Positions 23,294 through 32,352 of a stretch of DNA of 64,000 nucleotides are shown here, one piece after another. The stretch comes from JAICMB01 sp035295125 (GTDB lineage Bacteria; Acidobacteriota; Terriglobia; Bryobacterales; Bryobacteraceae). Location of the stretch: contig DATGJP010000067.1 in NCBI GenBank assembly GCA_035295125.1, forward strand, positions 283,544 to 347,543, written 5' to 3'. The notes below the pieces were generated by a model that was not told the origin of the DNA, did no database searches, and saw nothing but the letters and a program-made list of their open reading frames with translations. A program made the position numbers and the translations under genes. How positions within the stretch are numbered: the first letter of the stretch is position 1; each line of letters begins with the position of its first letter.

Positions 23294-26200
23294 ATGGCGC
23301 GCATCTTCCTTAGTCTGCTCCTCGTTGGCGCAGTGCCGGCCCTAGTCGGCCAAAGCGGTTCTCTTCACCTTCTGCAGAAACCCGCGATGAACAAAACGAC
23401 GATTATCTTCACTTACGCGGGCGATTTATGGAAGGTCAGCCGCGAAGGCGGGATAGCCACCCGGCTGACCGGCGGCACGGGCGTCGAAACCGAAGCCACG
23501 TTCTCGCCGGACGGCGGCACGCTCGCGTTTTCGGGCGAGTACGACGGAAACACCGACGTCTTTACGCTGCCGGTCGATGGTGGAGTGCCAAAGAGAATCA
23601 CTTATCATCCCGACGCCGACCGCGTTGTGGGCTGGGCTCCGGACGGCAAACGCATTGTCTTCCGTTCGAATCGCGATAGCTTCTCCCGGTACACGCAGCT
23701 TTATACGGTTTCCACCGAGGGTGGACTTCCGCAGGTGCTGCCGCTGCCGATGGCTTGCACCGGAGCGTACTCGCCCGATGGCAAGCAGATGGTTTATGCG
23801 CCGCTCGACGGCGGGCAGTTTGCGCCGGGCTTCAACAACTTCGTGTCGTGGAAGCGTTATCGCGGCGGCGAAGCCAGCTACCTGTGGCTGGTCAATTTCG
23901 CCGATTTGAGCACACAAAAGATTCCGCGCGTCGATTCGAACGACATCAACCCGATGTGGATCGGGGACAAGATCTATTTCCTTTCCGACCGCAACGGTCC
24001 GATGACGCTGTACCGCTACGATCCCAAGTCTAAGGCTGTTGCCGAACTGATCAAGAACACCGGTAAGGACATCAGCTACGCGAGCGCCGGGCCGGGCGGG
24101 ATTGTTTACGAGCAGTTCGGGAGAATAAGCATTTTTGACCTGGCATCCGGGAAGAGCAACCCGGTTAAGATCGACATCGAGGCAGACCTGTCGGAAGTGC
24201 GGCCGCATTTCCAGAACGTCGGACGCGAGATTCGCGAGGCTAAGATCTCGCCGAGCGGCGTGCGGGCCGTGTTTGAAGCGCATGGCGAGATTCTGACCGC
24301 CCCGGCCGAGAAGGGCGACATCCGTGATCTGACCAATTCGCCGGCCGTGATGGATCGCGCCCCGGCCTGGTCGCCAGATGGCCGCTCGATCGCGTACTTC
24401 TCCGACGAATCGGGCGAATACGCCTTGCACATCAGGCAGCAAAACGGCGGGGGCGAGACGCGCAAGATTCCACTGGCGGGCAAGTCGGCCTATTACTTCT
24501 CGCCGAAGTGGTCGCCCGACAGCAAGCACATCGCGTTCAATGACAACCAGCTTAACTTCTGGGATGTCGATATCGATTCCGGCAAGATGACGAGGATCGA
24601 CACGGATTACTGGTATGCGCTGGATCGCGATTTCGCTTGGTCGGCCGATTCCAAGTGGCTGGCATTCGGCAAGCTGCTTCCAAACCGGATGCACGCTATC
24701 TCGCTGTACTCGCTGGCGGACGGCAAGGCGACCCAGGTGACGGACGGCATGAGCGACGCGCGGTTCCCGGCCTTCGATCATGATGGGCAGTACCTGTATT
24801 TCACGGCCAGCACGAATTATGGGCCAACTTCGAGCGGTCTCGATATGACCAGCGACGAGCACGAAGTGACGCGGAGCGTGTACCTGATCGTGCTTCCGAA
24901 TAATATTGCGTCTCCGCTCGCGCCGGAGAGCGACGAGGAAAAGCCGGGAGAAGCGGCGGCCCGGCCGGAAGGTCGCGGAAGGGGCGGCAACGGCGGCGCG
25001 GCGGCTCCCGAGGCTCCGCCCAAGCCGGTACGCGTCGATTTCGACAAGCTGGAGCAGCGGACCATTGCGGTTACCGCGATTCCGGCGCGTTCTTATCGGG
25101 GACTCGTCGCCGGGAAGGCCGGCGTATTTTACGTACTGGAGACCGGGCAAGGCGGCGGTGGCCGCGGCGGGTTCGGCGGTGGAATGACGCTTTCGAAATT
25201 CGACCTCAAAAGCAGGAAGATCGAGAAGCTTGCGGACGGCGTACAGGATTTCGACCTGGCGGCCAACGGCGAAAAGATGCTGCTGCGGCTGGCGCAGCGG
25301 GGTCCTGAGGGCGGCGGACGTCCTGCCGGTCCGGGAGGTCCCGCGGGGCCGCCGCAATACGTGATCGTTTCCGCAACCGCGCCGCTGAAGCCGGGCGAAG
25401 GCGCTTTGCGGCTGGCCGATGTGGAGGTGAACGTCGATCCCCGCGCCGAGTGGAAGCAGATGTACCGCGAAGTGTGGCGGATCGAGCGCAGCTACTTCTA
25501 CGATCCCAACCTGCACGGGGTGAACTCGGCGGATGGCGAGAAGGAGTATGAGAAGTACCTCGATTCGCTGGCTTCGCGTTCGGATTTGAATTACATCTTC
25601 CACGAGATGCTGAGCGAGTTCACCGTCGGGCACCTGCGCGGGGGCGGCGGTAACATTCCGCAGGCCAGGACCGTCCAGGGCGGACTGCTCGGGGCCGATT
25701 ACGAAATCGCGAGCGGGCGTTATCGGATCAGGAAAGTCTATACCGGCGAGAGTTGGAATCCTCAAGTGCGCGCGCCGCTGGCGGAGCCGGGCCTGAATGT
25801 GAACGCCGGCGATTATGTGCTGGCGGTGAACGGCCGGGATCTTAGCGGGAGCGATGATATCTCGCGGCTGCTCGAAGGCACCGCGGACAAGCGCGTGGTG
25901 CTGCGCCTGGCATCCGACGCCTCGGGAGCGAATGAACGGGAGATCACGGTGATGCCGGTGGCGAACGAGCAGCAGCTCCGCCACATGGCCTGGATCGAGG
26001 GTAATCGGCGAAAGGTGGACCAATTGAGCGGAGGGAAGCTGGCGTATGTCTATCTGCCCGACACGGCCCAGGGCGGATTGACGAATTTCAATCGCTACTA
26101 CTTTGCGCAGGTGGACAAGCACGGCGCCGTCATCGATGAGCGATTCAACGGCGGCGGCCAGGTGGCTGACTACATGATCGACGTGATGCACCGGCAGCTT

Positions 26201-26683
26201 ATCGGCTGGTGGAATCCGCGGTACGGCGCGATCTACCGGACACCCGCGGCCTCTATTTTGGGGCCGAAGGTGATGGTGACGAACGAATTCGCCGGCTCCG
26301 GCGGCGATGCGCTGCCGTGGATGTTCCGCTTTACCAAGCTGGGGACGCTGGTGGGCAAGCGCACCTGGGGCGGGCTGGTCGGCGTGTCGCAGTACCCGGT
26401 GCTGATGGACGGCGGCAACGTGACGGCTCCGAACTTCGGATTCTTCAGCCCGGAGGGCAAGTGGGATGTCGAGAATCATGGCGTCGCTCCTGACGTAGAA
26501 GTGGAACTTGACCCCAAGTCGGTCCACGAGGGGCATGATCCGCAGCTCGAGCGAGCTGTCGCGATCGCGATGCAGCAGTTGGAGAAGACTCCGTATCCGG
26601 AGCCGCATCGTCCGGCATTTCCGAATTATCAGCGGCCGGCGCCGCGGCCCACCACGGAGGGCGCGACTAGCGGGCAGCAGTAA
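23294..26683 (+). CDS. Secreted tricorn-type protease (beta-propeller, PDZ, S41)
   Basis: A 1129-residue tricorn homologue. A signal peptide (MARIFLSLLLVGAVPALVGQ) suggests export, unlike archaeal cytosolic tricorn. Two TolB/WD40-like propellers follow (about 25-650, repeated FSPDGGTLAFSG, WSPDGRSIAYFSDES). A Gly-rich insert lies near 545-575 and again near 620-690. Then come the core helical domain (WRIERSYFYDPNLHGV), a PDZ domain (about 820-900) and an S41 catalytic domain with the nucleophile in NEFAGSGGD (Ser about 1002). It probably digests peptides in the periplasm. It starts at an ATG preceded by GGAGG. Confidence 0.92.
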   Translation: MARIFLSLLLVGAVPALVGQSGSLHLLQKPAMNKTTIIFTYAGDLWKVSREGGIATRLTGGTGVETEATFSPDGGTLAFSGEYDGNTDVFTLPVDGGVPKRITYHPDADRVVGWAPDGKRIVFRSNRDSFSRYTQLYTVSTEGGLPQVLPLPMACTGAYSPDGKQMVYAPLDGGQFAPGFNNFVSWKRYRGGEASYLWLVNFADLSTQKIPRVDSNDINPMWIGDKIYFLSDRNGPMTLYRYDPKSKAVAELIKNTGKDISYASAGPGGIVYEQFGRISIFDLASGKSNPVKIDIEADLSEVRPHFQNVGREIREAKISPSGVRAVFEAHGEILTAPAEKGDIRDLTNSPAVMDRAPAWSPDGRSIAYFSDESGEYALHIRQQNGGGETRKIPLAGKSAYYFSPKWSPDSKHIAFNDNQLNFWDVDIDSGKMTRIDTDYWYALDRDFAWSADSKWLAFGKLLPNRMHAISLYSLADGKATQVTDGMSDARFPAFDHDGQYLYFTASTNYGPTSSGLDMTSDEHEVTRSVYLIVLPNNIASPLAPESDEEKPGEAAARPEGRGRGGNGGAAAPEAPPKPVRVDFDKLEQRTIAVTAIPARSYRGLVAGKAGVFYVLETGQGGGGRGGFGGGMTLSKFDLKSRKIEKLADGVQDFDLAANGEKMLLRLAQRGPEGGGRPAGPGGPAGPPQYVIVSATAPLKPGEGALRLADVEVNVDPRAEWKQMYREVWRIERSYFYDPNLHGVNSADGEKEYEKYLDSLASRSDLNYIFHEMLSEFTVGHLRGGGGNIPQARTVQGGLLGADYEIASGRYRIRKVYTGESWNPQVRAPLAEPGLNVNAGDYVLAVNGRDLSGSDDISRLLEGTADKRVVLRLASDASGANEREITVMPVANEQQLRHMAWIEGNRRKVDQLSGGKLAYVYLPDTAQGGLTNFNRYYFAQVDKHGAVIDERFNGGGQVADYMIDVMHRQLIGWWNPRYGAIYRTPAASILGPKVMVTNEFAGSGGDALPWMFRFTKLGTLVGKRTWGGLVGVSQYPVLMDGGNVTAPNFGFFSPEGKWDVENHGVAPDVEVELDPKSVHEGHDPQLERAVAIAMQQLEKTPYPEPHRPAFPNYQRPAPRPTTEGATSGQQ

Positions 26684-26702
26684 CAGGGTGCCGCCGGGAA
26701 AC

Positions 26703-26728
26703 GCGCAGGCGAAACCGCCTGCGCCACC
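26703..26728 (-). repeat. Palindromic repeat (GCAGGCG family), inverted
   Basis: GCGCAGGCGAAACCGCC plus TGCGCCACC, in the 99-bp gap between the convergent tricorn and pheT genes. A copy of the composite module A (26731-26766) follows directly. Confidence 0.9.
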
Positions 26729-26730
26729 AA

Positions 26731-26766
26731 GCGGCACAGCCGCAACCCACGGAAACTCTCGGGTTT
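26731..26766 (+). repeat. Module A of a longer composite repeat, copy 1
   Basis: Segment with CAGCCGCAACCCACGGAAAC then TCTCGGGTTT. It matches 34948-34985 and, in reverse complement, 56025-56054. Always next to a GCAGGCG palindrome. Confidence 0.6.
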
Positions 26767-26782
26767 GAATTCGATGGCGACG

Positions 26783-29065
26783 CTACAGACGGAGTTCGTA
26801 ACCGTCGGATTGGAGACCTTCGATGAGACGGCTTCGGATGGCTCCGACCTCTTCCGAGGACAGGGTGCGATCGGGGGCGCCTACCGTGACCCGGTAGGAG
26901 ACGCTTTTCAGATCGGCGGGCAGGGGCGCTCCGGTGTATTGGCGGACGAACTCGATTGCGACCAGGTCGTCTGCGGCCAGTGCGCGGAGACGATTTTCAA
27001 TTTTCGAAACAGGCTCGCGCAGAGGCACCATCACCGAGAGATCGAAGGCGCTCGTCGGGAAGCGGCGGAACGGGCGATAGCGCTTGGGGGTTTCCGCGAG
27101 CTTTTCGGCTCGGGCGAGATCGACGTCGAGGATGGCGGCGCGTCCATCTACATCCATGGAGGGGTGAAGCTCGAAGAGGCGGCCAAGCCTCTCGCCACGC
27201 CACTCAATTTCGGCGGAGCGCTCGGGATGCTCGAACGGGCGGGCTTCGACGGGTATTACCTGGCAGCCGGGCATGAAACACTCAGCCAGTCGCTTGATTT
27301 CGAACAGGCCGGCGGCGCCATCGTCGCGCGCGAAAATCGCAGCCACGAGGTGCGGGATTTCATCGGGGAGCTCGCCACCGTTCTTCTTGCGAATCTCGCG
27401 GCCGATCTCGAACATGCGGAAGGCGTTCAAGTGCTTGCTGTTTTCGAGGATGCTTTTCCAGATTCCAGGGAGCAGGCTGATGCGCATCAACGTCTGGTCG
27501 GATGAAATCGGATTCTCGACGCGGACGTGAGCGGCGGGATCGAAGCCGAACCGCTGAGCCATCTCTTCGCTGATGAACGAGTAATTGTGGACTTCGGTAA
27601 ATCCCTGATCGGCGACCACCTGCTTGAGCTGGCGGAGATAAACGCGGCGCGGATCGGCAGGCGGTACAGCGGACGCCACGAGCGGGGCCGTAGGGTTGAT
27701 ACAGTCGTAGCCGACGATTCGCCCTACTTCTTCGAGCAGGTCGTCCTTGATTGAAATGTCCTTGGTGGCGCGCCAACTGGGGACGGTAACGGACGTGCCG
27801 TTTACCTTAAAGCCCAGCGATTCCAGGATGCCGCGGACCTGGCGTTCTTCGATGGGACGGCCGAGCTTGCGCTGGAGCCAGTCGAGCGGCAGATCGATGG
27901 GGGGTGGTGTTTTGAATTCGGCGTGGCGATCGGCGAGTCCTCCGACCATGCGGATGCCGGGAGAGACCTGCGAGAGCAATTCGAGAGCCCGTGTGAGGCC
28001 ACGAACTGTGTTGGTGGGGTCCTGGGCCTTCTCGAAGCGCATGGAGGCGTCGGTGCGCAGCTTCAAAGTCGAGGAAGTTCTACGTACGCTGGCTGCCTGG
28101 AAGCAGGCGCTTTCGAGAACCACGCGGCGGGTGCCATTGTCGATGGCGCTTTCGAGACCACCGATAACTCCGGCGATGGCGATAGGGCCGGTTTCATCGG
28201 CGATAACGAGATTCGCGGGGGAAAGGGTGTAGGACTCTTCGTTCAGTGCCGTGATGTGTTCGCCGGCTTTCGCGAGCCTGGCATAAATCGTCGTCCCACG
28301 GAGTTTCGCGGCATCGAAGGCGTGCATGGGCTGCCCGATTTCGGACATGACGTAGTTGGTCACGTCGACGATATTGTTGATCGGATTCAGCCCTATAGAT
28401 TCGAGGCGATATTGCAGCCAAAGCGGTGAGGGTCCGACTTTCACGTTGTCGAAAACCAACGCGCTGTACCGGGGACAAAGCGTGAGATCGGGAATCTCAA
28501 TTTGAACCGGCGAGCGGGCGTGAGGGAATGCGGGGGCCGGCACAGGATCGCGGAGCTGCTTGTGCAGAATGGCGGCGACTTCGCGCGCCATTCCAAAGTG
28601 CCCCCACAGGTCGGGACGGTGCGTCAGGGACTTGTTATCAACTTCGATGACGTTGTCGGGACGCAAACGCGCATCGGAGCTCCACTCGACGATGCCGCTA
28701 TGGTCGCGGGTGAGACCGAGTTCGGCAGGGCTCGCGAGCATGCCATCGCTCACGACACCTTCGATCTCCTTGGGCGCAAGAGGGAGGTAGGCTGTGACCA
28801 GGCCCTCGCGGCAGTTGGGGGCTCCGCAGACGACCGTGCGCATGCCGTAAGCCAGGGTTTCGACGACCGCCTTCTTGTTGTGGGTGCTGCCTTCAATCGG
28901 CTCGACGGTCACGATGCGCGCGGCGCAGGCGCGGTCCATGGGCACTCCGACCGCTTCGAGGCCTTCGCACTCGGCCGTCTTCATCGTGATGAGACGCATG
29001 AGGTCCGCAGGTGGGGTGTCGAGCCCTTCCACCATGTCGGCGATCCAGTTGTACGAGAATTTCAT
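26783..29065 (-). CDS. pheT: Phenylalanyl-tRNA synthetase beta subunit
   Basis: A 760-residue beta subunit of the alpha2-beta2 synthetase. Recognisable parts are MKFSYNWIADMVEGLDTP at the N-terminus, the EMAPII-like tRNA-binding domain (about 45-150), a B3/4 editing domain (about 210-390, including VDVTNYVMSEIGQPMHAFDAAKL), a B5 domain (about 400-470), the inactive class II core and the C-terminal anticodon-binding ferredoxin fold (RRFPTSAFDLSVMVPLREP). It attaches phenylalanine to tRNA together with PheS, encoded 12 bp upstream. It is slightly shorter than the Escherichia coli protein (795). Confidence 0.95.
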   Translation of the reverse strand: MKFSYNWIADMVEGLDTPPADLMRLITMKTAECEGLEAVGVPMDRACAARIVTVEPIEGSTHNKKAVVETLAYGMRTVVCGAPNCREGLVTAYLPLAPKEIEGVVSDGMLASPAELGLTRDHSGIVEWSSDARLRPDNVIEVDNKSLTHRPDLWGHFGMAREVAAILHKQLRDPVPAPAFPHARSPVQIEIPDLTLCPRYSALVFDNVKVGPSPLWLQYRLESIGLNPINNIVDVTNYVMSEIGQPMHAFDAAKLRGTTIYARLAKAGEHITALNEESYTLSPANLVIADETGPIAIAGVIGGLESAIDNGTRRVVLESACFQAASVRRTSSTLKLRTDASMRFEKAQDPTNTVRGLTRALELLSQVSPGIRMVGGLADRHAEFKTPPPIDLPLDWLQRKLGRPIEERQVRGILESLGFKVNGTSVTVPSWRATKDISIKDDLLEEVGRIVGYDCINPTAPLVASAVPPADPRRVYLRQLKQVVADQGFTEVHNYSFISEEMAQRFGFDPAAHVRVENPISSDQTLMRISLLPGIWKSILENSKHLNAFRMFEIGREIRKKNGGELPDEIPHLVAAIFARDDGAAGLFEIKRLAECFMPGCQVIPVEARPFEHPERSAEIEWRGERLGRLFELHPSMDVDGRAAILDVDLARAEKLAETPKRYRPFRRFPTSAFDLSVMVPLREPVSKIENRLRALAADDLVAIEFVRQYTGAPLPADLKSVSYRVTVGAPDRTLSSEEVGAIRSRLIEGLQSDGYELRL

Positions 29066-29077
29066 TTTTGTTTGCGC

Positions 29078-30100
29078 TTAGAACTGACTGAGGAACCGCA
29101 GGTCGCCTCCCTGCATCTGGCGGATGTCATCAATTCCGTATCGCATCATGGCGAGACGCGTAAGGCCCAGGCCAAAAGCAAAGCCGCCCCACTGTTCGGG
29201 ATCGATGGCGCTCATGCGGAGGACATTGGGATGGACGAGACCGCAGGGCAGCAGTTCAACCCAGCCGCTTTGCTTGCAGACAGCGCAACCGGGTCCGCCG
29301 CAGATGAGGCACTGGATGTCGAGCTCAAACCCGGGTTCCACGAAGGGGAAGTAGCCGGGGCGCAGACGAACGGTCACGTCGCGTTTGAAGATAGCGCTGA
29401 GCAGCGTCTTCATGAAGTAGAGCAGGTGGGCGACAGAGACGTCGCGGTCGACCATCATACCTTCGACCTGGTAGAAGGTGTGCTCGTGCGATGCATCGAT
29501 TTCCTCGTTGCGAAAGACGCGGCCGGGGGCGATCATGCGCAGGGGCGGGCCGAGCTTCTCCATGCCACGCACCTGTACGGGCGAGGTGTGGGTACGCAGC
29601 AGGTGTCCTCCGCGAAGCCAGAAGGTGTCCTGCATGTCGCGGGCCGGGTGATCGGGCGGGATGTTCAGGGCGTCGAAGTTGTGATACTCCGTTTCGACCT
29701 CGGGTCCGTCGAGGACGGTGAAGCCGAGCGAGAGGAAGAGATCTTCAATTTCGGCCTGGATCTGGGTGATGGGATGCAAGCTGCCGGGGCGCGTGCCGGG
29801 AGCGGGAAGGGTCAGGTCGATCCATTCGGTTTTCAGGCGCTCGCGCTGCGCCTCGTCTTCGAAGGCCCGCATGCGGGTGTCGAGAGCAGTCTCGAGGGCT
29901 TCTTTAGCGGCATTCAGCGATTTTCCGGCGCTGGCCCGTTCCTCGGGAGTGAGCTTGCCGAAGTTCCTGCTGAACTGGCTGAGAGTGCCTTTGCGGCCGA
30001 GCACTTCGGCCCGGGCCGATTCCAGATCGTCGAGGGAAGTGGCCGCTTCGATGCGCGCCAGGGTCTCGGTTTGGAGTTGAGCGATTTGTTGTTCGAGCAC
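29078..30100 (-). CDS. pheS: Phenylalanyl-tRNA synthetase alpha subunit
   Basis: A 340-residue catalytic subunit. An N-terminal coiled coil (residues 1-85, LGRKGTLSQFSRNFGKL) precedes the class II aminoacyl-tRNA synthetase core. Motifs include LDGPEVETEYHNFDALNIP, LRTHTSPVQVRGM (motif 2 area), RVFRNEEIDASHEHTFYQVEG and FGLGLTRLAMMRYGI (motif 3). The start GTG at 30100 is used; an ankyrin gene stops only 3 bp upstream. A usual neighbour, rplT, is not here. Confidence 0.95.
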   Translation of the reverse strand: MLEQQIAQLQTETLARIEAATSLDDLESARAEVLGRKGTLSQFSRNFGKLTPEERASAGKSLNAAKEALETALDTRMRAFEDEAQRERLKTEWIDLTLPAPGTRPGSLHPITQIQAEIEDLFLSLGFTVLDGPEVETEYHNFDALNIPPDHPARDMQDTFWLRGGHLLRTHTSPVQVRGMEKLGPPLRMIAPGRVFRNEEIDASHEHTFYQVEGMMVDRDVSVAHLLYFMKTLLSAIFKRDVTVRLRPGYFPFVEPGFELDIQCLICGGPGCAVCKQSGWVELLPCGLVHPNVLRMSAIDPEQWGGFAFGLGLTRLAMMRYGIDDIRQMQGGDLRFLSQF

Positions 30101-30103
30101 GCG

Positions 30104-30775
30104 CTAACTGGCTCCTCGGGGTTGTTCGTGCTGCTCAAGTATGTCCACTGCCTGCTGCTGACCCTTGGTCAGGGCGAGGTCCATGGGGGTCTGGTTGTTA
30201 TCGGCACGGGACGAAGGATCGGCGCCGTGGCCGAGCAGCAGCTTCAACATATCTATGTCTCCATTTTGCGCGGCGGAGTGCAGCGGTGTCCATCCGCTAT
30301 TCTGGCGGGCGTTGACATCGGCGCCGTGGGCGAGCAGGACGGTGGCAACCTCCAATTGCCGGCCGGCGGCGGCCGCGTGGAGCGGTGTGTTCTGCATGGA
30401 GTTGCGTGAGGCGGCGTGAACATCGGCGCCGTTGGCCAGCAGGATTTCCGCCGAGGCGTGATTGCCGAAGAAGGCCGCGAGGTGAAGCGGGGTCCAGCCG
30501 TCGTGACTATAGTTAGTGATGCGGGAGCGATCTTCAGCGAGCAGTTCGATAATGCGCTGATCGACACCGGCCATCGCCGCGGCGAAGATGTCGAGCGAGA
30601 CACCTTTGCGAAGGAGCATGTCGGCGATGCCGTTCTGACGGGAATAACGGGCGACGGTGAACGGGCCCAGGCCGTTCTCATCGGTGGCGGCAAGCAGGGC
30701 GGGGTTGCTATCGACCATAGCTTCCACTTTGGCCTGGTCACCCGCGCGTACGGCGTCGAACAGTTCTTTGCTCAT
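30104..30775 (-). CDS. Ankyrin repeat protein
   Basis: A 223-residue soluble protein of about six ankyrin repeats. Clear ones are WTPLHLAAFFGNHASAEILL, TPLHAAAAGRQLEVATVLL and WTPLHSAAQNGDIDMLKLLL. No signal peptide, so probably a cytoplasmic protein-protein interaction module. The ATG at 30775 (MSKELFDAVRAGDQAKVE) is the natural ankyrin start; an earlier in-frame ATG at 30841 adds an unrelated Cys-rich tail. It is the first gene of ankyrin-pheS-pheT with a 3-bp gap to pheS, so it is probably co-transcribed with the synthetase. Binding partner unknown. Confidence 0.85.
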   Translation of the reverse strand: MSKELFDAVRAGDQAKVEAMVDSNPALLAATDENGLGPFTVARYSRQNGIADMLLRKGVSLDIFAAAMAGVDQRIIELLAEDRSRITNYSHDGWTPLHLAAFFGNHASAEILLANGADVHAASRNSMQNTPLHAAAAGRQLEVATVLLAHGADVNARQNSGWTPLHSAAQNGDIDMLKLLLGHGADPSSRADNNQTPMDLALTKGQQQAVDILEQHEQPRGAS

Positions 30776-31179
30776 TCGTTGATTGTTGCGCACTCTTAAG
30801 CACCCTGTCTGCACACACACGGCGGATATGACTGATTCCACGGGAAACCGTTCGAAATGCGACGCTGCGAGGGGCTTGCCGCGACGCAGAAATTTCAGGG
30901 TTGCGTCGCGGGTTTTCTTATGCGCGGAGGCGTAGTGGTCCGCACGACTTGAGGATAGCGGGCCTGTCCAGCATCATGCGAGGGGCCCAAGGGCGGGGTA
31001 TTGGGAAGCGGTTGGGATTGTTGGGGATGGGTGCTGGTGCAATTTCAGCAAGAGTTTGTTACCGGCCGACAGCCGGTTGCGCCCGGGCTTTAGTGGCAGG
31101 GTCCAATGCCAGGCGGAACCGGCCCGCTTCACCCTTCCATAGTCAACGGTTTAAGGGGAGAAAACGTCTGTTCTTTGAC
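30776..31179. other. Divergent gene-free interval
   Basis: About 400 bp between the ankyrin and TIGR03435 genes. It holds a short hairpin-rich stretch and a degenerate palindromic repeat (31103-31137). An open frame crosses it in the frame of the next gene, but its first 90 codons lack the expected export signal and include repeat-derived sequence. Confidence 0.5.
31103..31137 (-). repeat. Degenerate palindromic repeat
   Basis: CCAGGCGGAACCGGCCCGC followed by TTCACCCTTCCAT. Several stem mismatches, but the flank TTCACCCTTCCA is shared with 52793-52823 and, less exactly, 35045-35078. Confidence 0.6.
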
Positions 31180-31923
31180 GTGAGGAAAGCTTGCATTGCG
31201 GGGTTCGGCCTGGTTTGCGTGGCGGGTCTCAGCCAGCAGTCGTTTGAAGTTGCCTCGATTAAGCTCAGTGCGGAGGCTACTCCCGGATCATCGGGGATTT
31301 TCGAAAGCCCGGGGCGGATCAGCGCTCAGAACGTAACGTTGAAGCGATGCCTGCGCGGTGCATACAACATGCCGGAATCACAGATCGCCGGTGGGCCAAA
31401 GTGGGTCGGCGAGGATCGATACTTCATCGAAGCAAAGGCGGCCACGCCGGCCGGCGACCACGACCTGATGCTCATGCTACGGACGCTTCTGGCGGAGCGT
31501 TTCAAGCTGGTGGTTCACCGCGAACAGCGAACGATTGCGGGCTATAAACTGGTGGCCGGCAAGAATGGCCTGAAAGCCAAGGTTTCAACATCCGGCCGCA
31601 GCAGCGGAAACGCACGGCGAGGCCGGATTGATGCCGAGGGGTACACAATGGGGCAGTTCGCGTTGAAACTGTCGGAGGCTTTGCATCTCACGGTGGCGGA
31701 CATGACGGGGATCAGCGGGAAATATGATTTCAAGCTGGAGTGGACACCGGATGATATGCAGGCGAAAGCGCCATCCGACGATCAGCGGCTCGTCAGTACG
31801 AGCGACAACGGCCCTTCGATCTTTGCGGCCTTGCAGGAACAACTCGGGCTCAAGCTGGAGTCGAGCAAAGTTCCAGCGGAAGTGCTGGTGATCGACTCGG
31901 TTGAGAGGCCTTCGGCGAACTGA
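31180..31923 (+). CDS. TIGR03435-family acidobacterial protein
   Basis: About 247 residues. An export signal (VRKACIAGFGLVCVAGLSQQ) leads into the family hallmark SFEVASIKLS. Then come ISAQNVTLKRCLRGAYNMPESQIAGGPKWV, LRTLLAERFKLVVHREQRTIAGYKLV and a C-terminal LQEQLGLKLESSKVPAEVLVIDSVE. TIGR03435 is a family greatly expanded in Solibacter and relatives. Its function is unknown; a periplasmic role is inferred. The GTG at 31180 is preferred because it directly precedes the signal sequence. The possible ribosome-binding site (AGGGGAG) is rather far upstream, so the start is not certain. Confidence 0.8.
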   Translation: MRKACIAGFGLVCVAGLSQQSFEVASIKLSAEATPGSSGIFESPGRISAQNVTLKRCLRGAYNMPESQIAGGPKWVGEDRYFIEAKAATPAGDHDLMLMLRTLLAERFKLVVHREQRTIAGYKLVAGKNGLKAKVSTSGRSSGNARRGRIDAEGYTMGQFALKLSEALHLTVADMTGISGKYDFKLEWTPDDMQAKAPSDDQRLVSTSDNGPSIFAALQEQLGLKLESSKVPAEVLVIDSVERPSAN

Positions 31924-31955
31924 GGAGCGGAAGCGCTGCGCTAAACTAAAATAGC

Positions 31956-32270
31956 TTGTCTCTTCGCGGACCCAGCATCGGATCGCGTATTCGCCGCATA
32001 CTGGCTCTCCTGCTGCTGCTCTGCTTCGTCAGCCTGCAAACGGCGTCCGCGATCACCGAACAGGTCCACCAGCACGGCCCCTCGCACAGTAATTGCTGCG
32101 GCATTTGCCACGCGGGACATGCCTGGGCGGGGCCAACCGCTCAGCGTATCGTCTTAGCCGGGTGTTCGCGTTCGGAACGGTTTCGCTTTCGGGAAACATC
32201 TTCGCTTACATCCGAGCGTTCGCCGGACTCCCAGTTCTCACGCGGTCCTCCCTGCCAGCGCCCTCTTTAA
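31956..32270 (+). CDS. Small exported Cys/His-rich protein
   Basis: About 104 residues from a TTG start. An N-terminal signal peptide (ILALLLLLCFVSLQTASA) precedes EQVHQHGPSHSNCCGICHAGH, a cluster of three Cys and five His that could bind a metal. The C-terminal half is Ser/Arg rich and less convincing, and an alternative frame opens at 32093, so a frameshift or wrong end is possible. It is upstream of a TonB-dependent receptor; similar small His/Cys-rich exported proteins often precede metal-associated receptors, but that link is only suggestive here. Confidence 0.5.
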   Translation: MSLRGPSIGSRIRRILALLLLLCFVSLQTASAITEQVHQHGPSHSNCCGICHAGHAWAGPTAQRIVLAGCSRSERFRFRETSSLTSERSPDSQFSRGPPCQRPL

Positions 32271-32278
32271 TTTGATTT

Positions 32279-32319
32279 CGTGCCCCGAAAGACCCCGGGG
32301 CGCGTGGCACTGGTTTTTT
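32279..32319 (+). terminator. Possible terminator or attenuator before the second receptor
   Basis: A GC-rich hairpin (GCCCCG / CGGGGC, 32282-32301), which can be extended by GTGCC / GGCAC to 32310, is followed by six T (32314-32319). It lies between the small Cys/His-rich gene and the receptor start at 32353, so it may end the first message or attenuate a joint one. Confidence 0.45.
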
Positions 32320-32352
32320 CAACCTCAAAGATCGAGGTGCTGGGAGATTACT

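Noticed and set aside
23426..26737. 1103-codon open frame opposite the tricorn-type protease.
   Set aside because: Antisense to a gene with clear propeller, PDZ and S41 motifs; the product is Arg/His rich and matches no fold.
28502..30409. 635-codon frame opposite pheS/pheT.
   Set aside because: Antisense to both synthetase genes and crosses two real gene boundaries.
32093..32275. Alternative 60-codon frame within the Cys/His-rich gene.
   Set aside because: Has no signal peptide and splits the Cys cluster; kept only as a sign of a possible frameshift.
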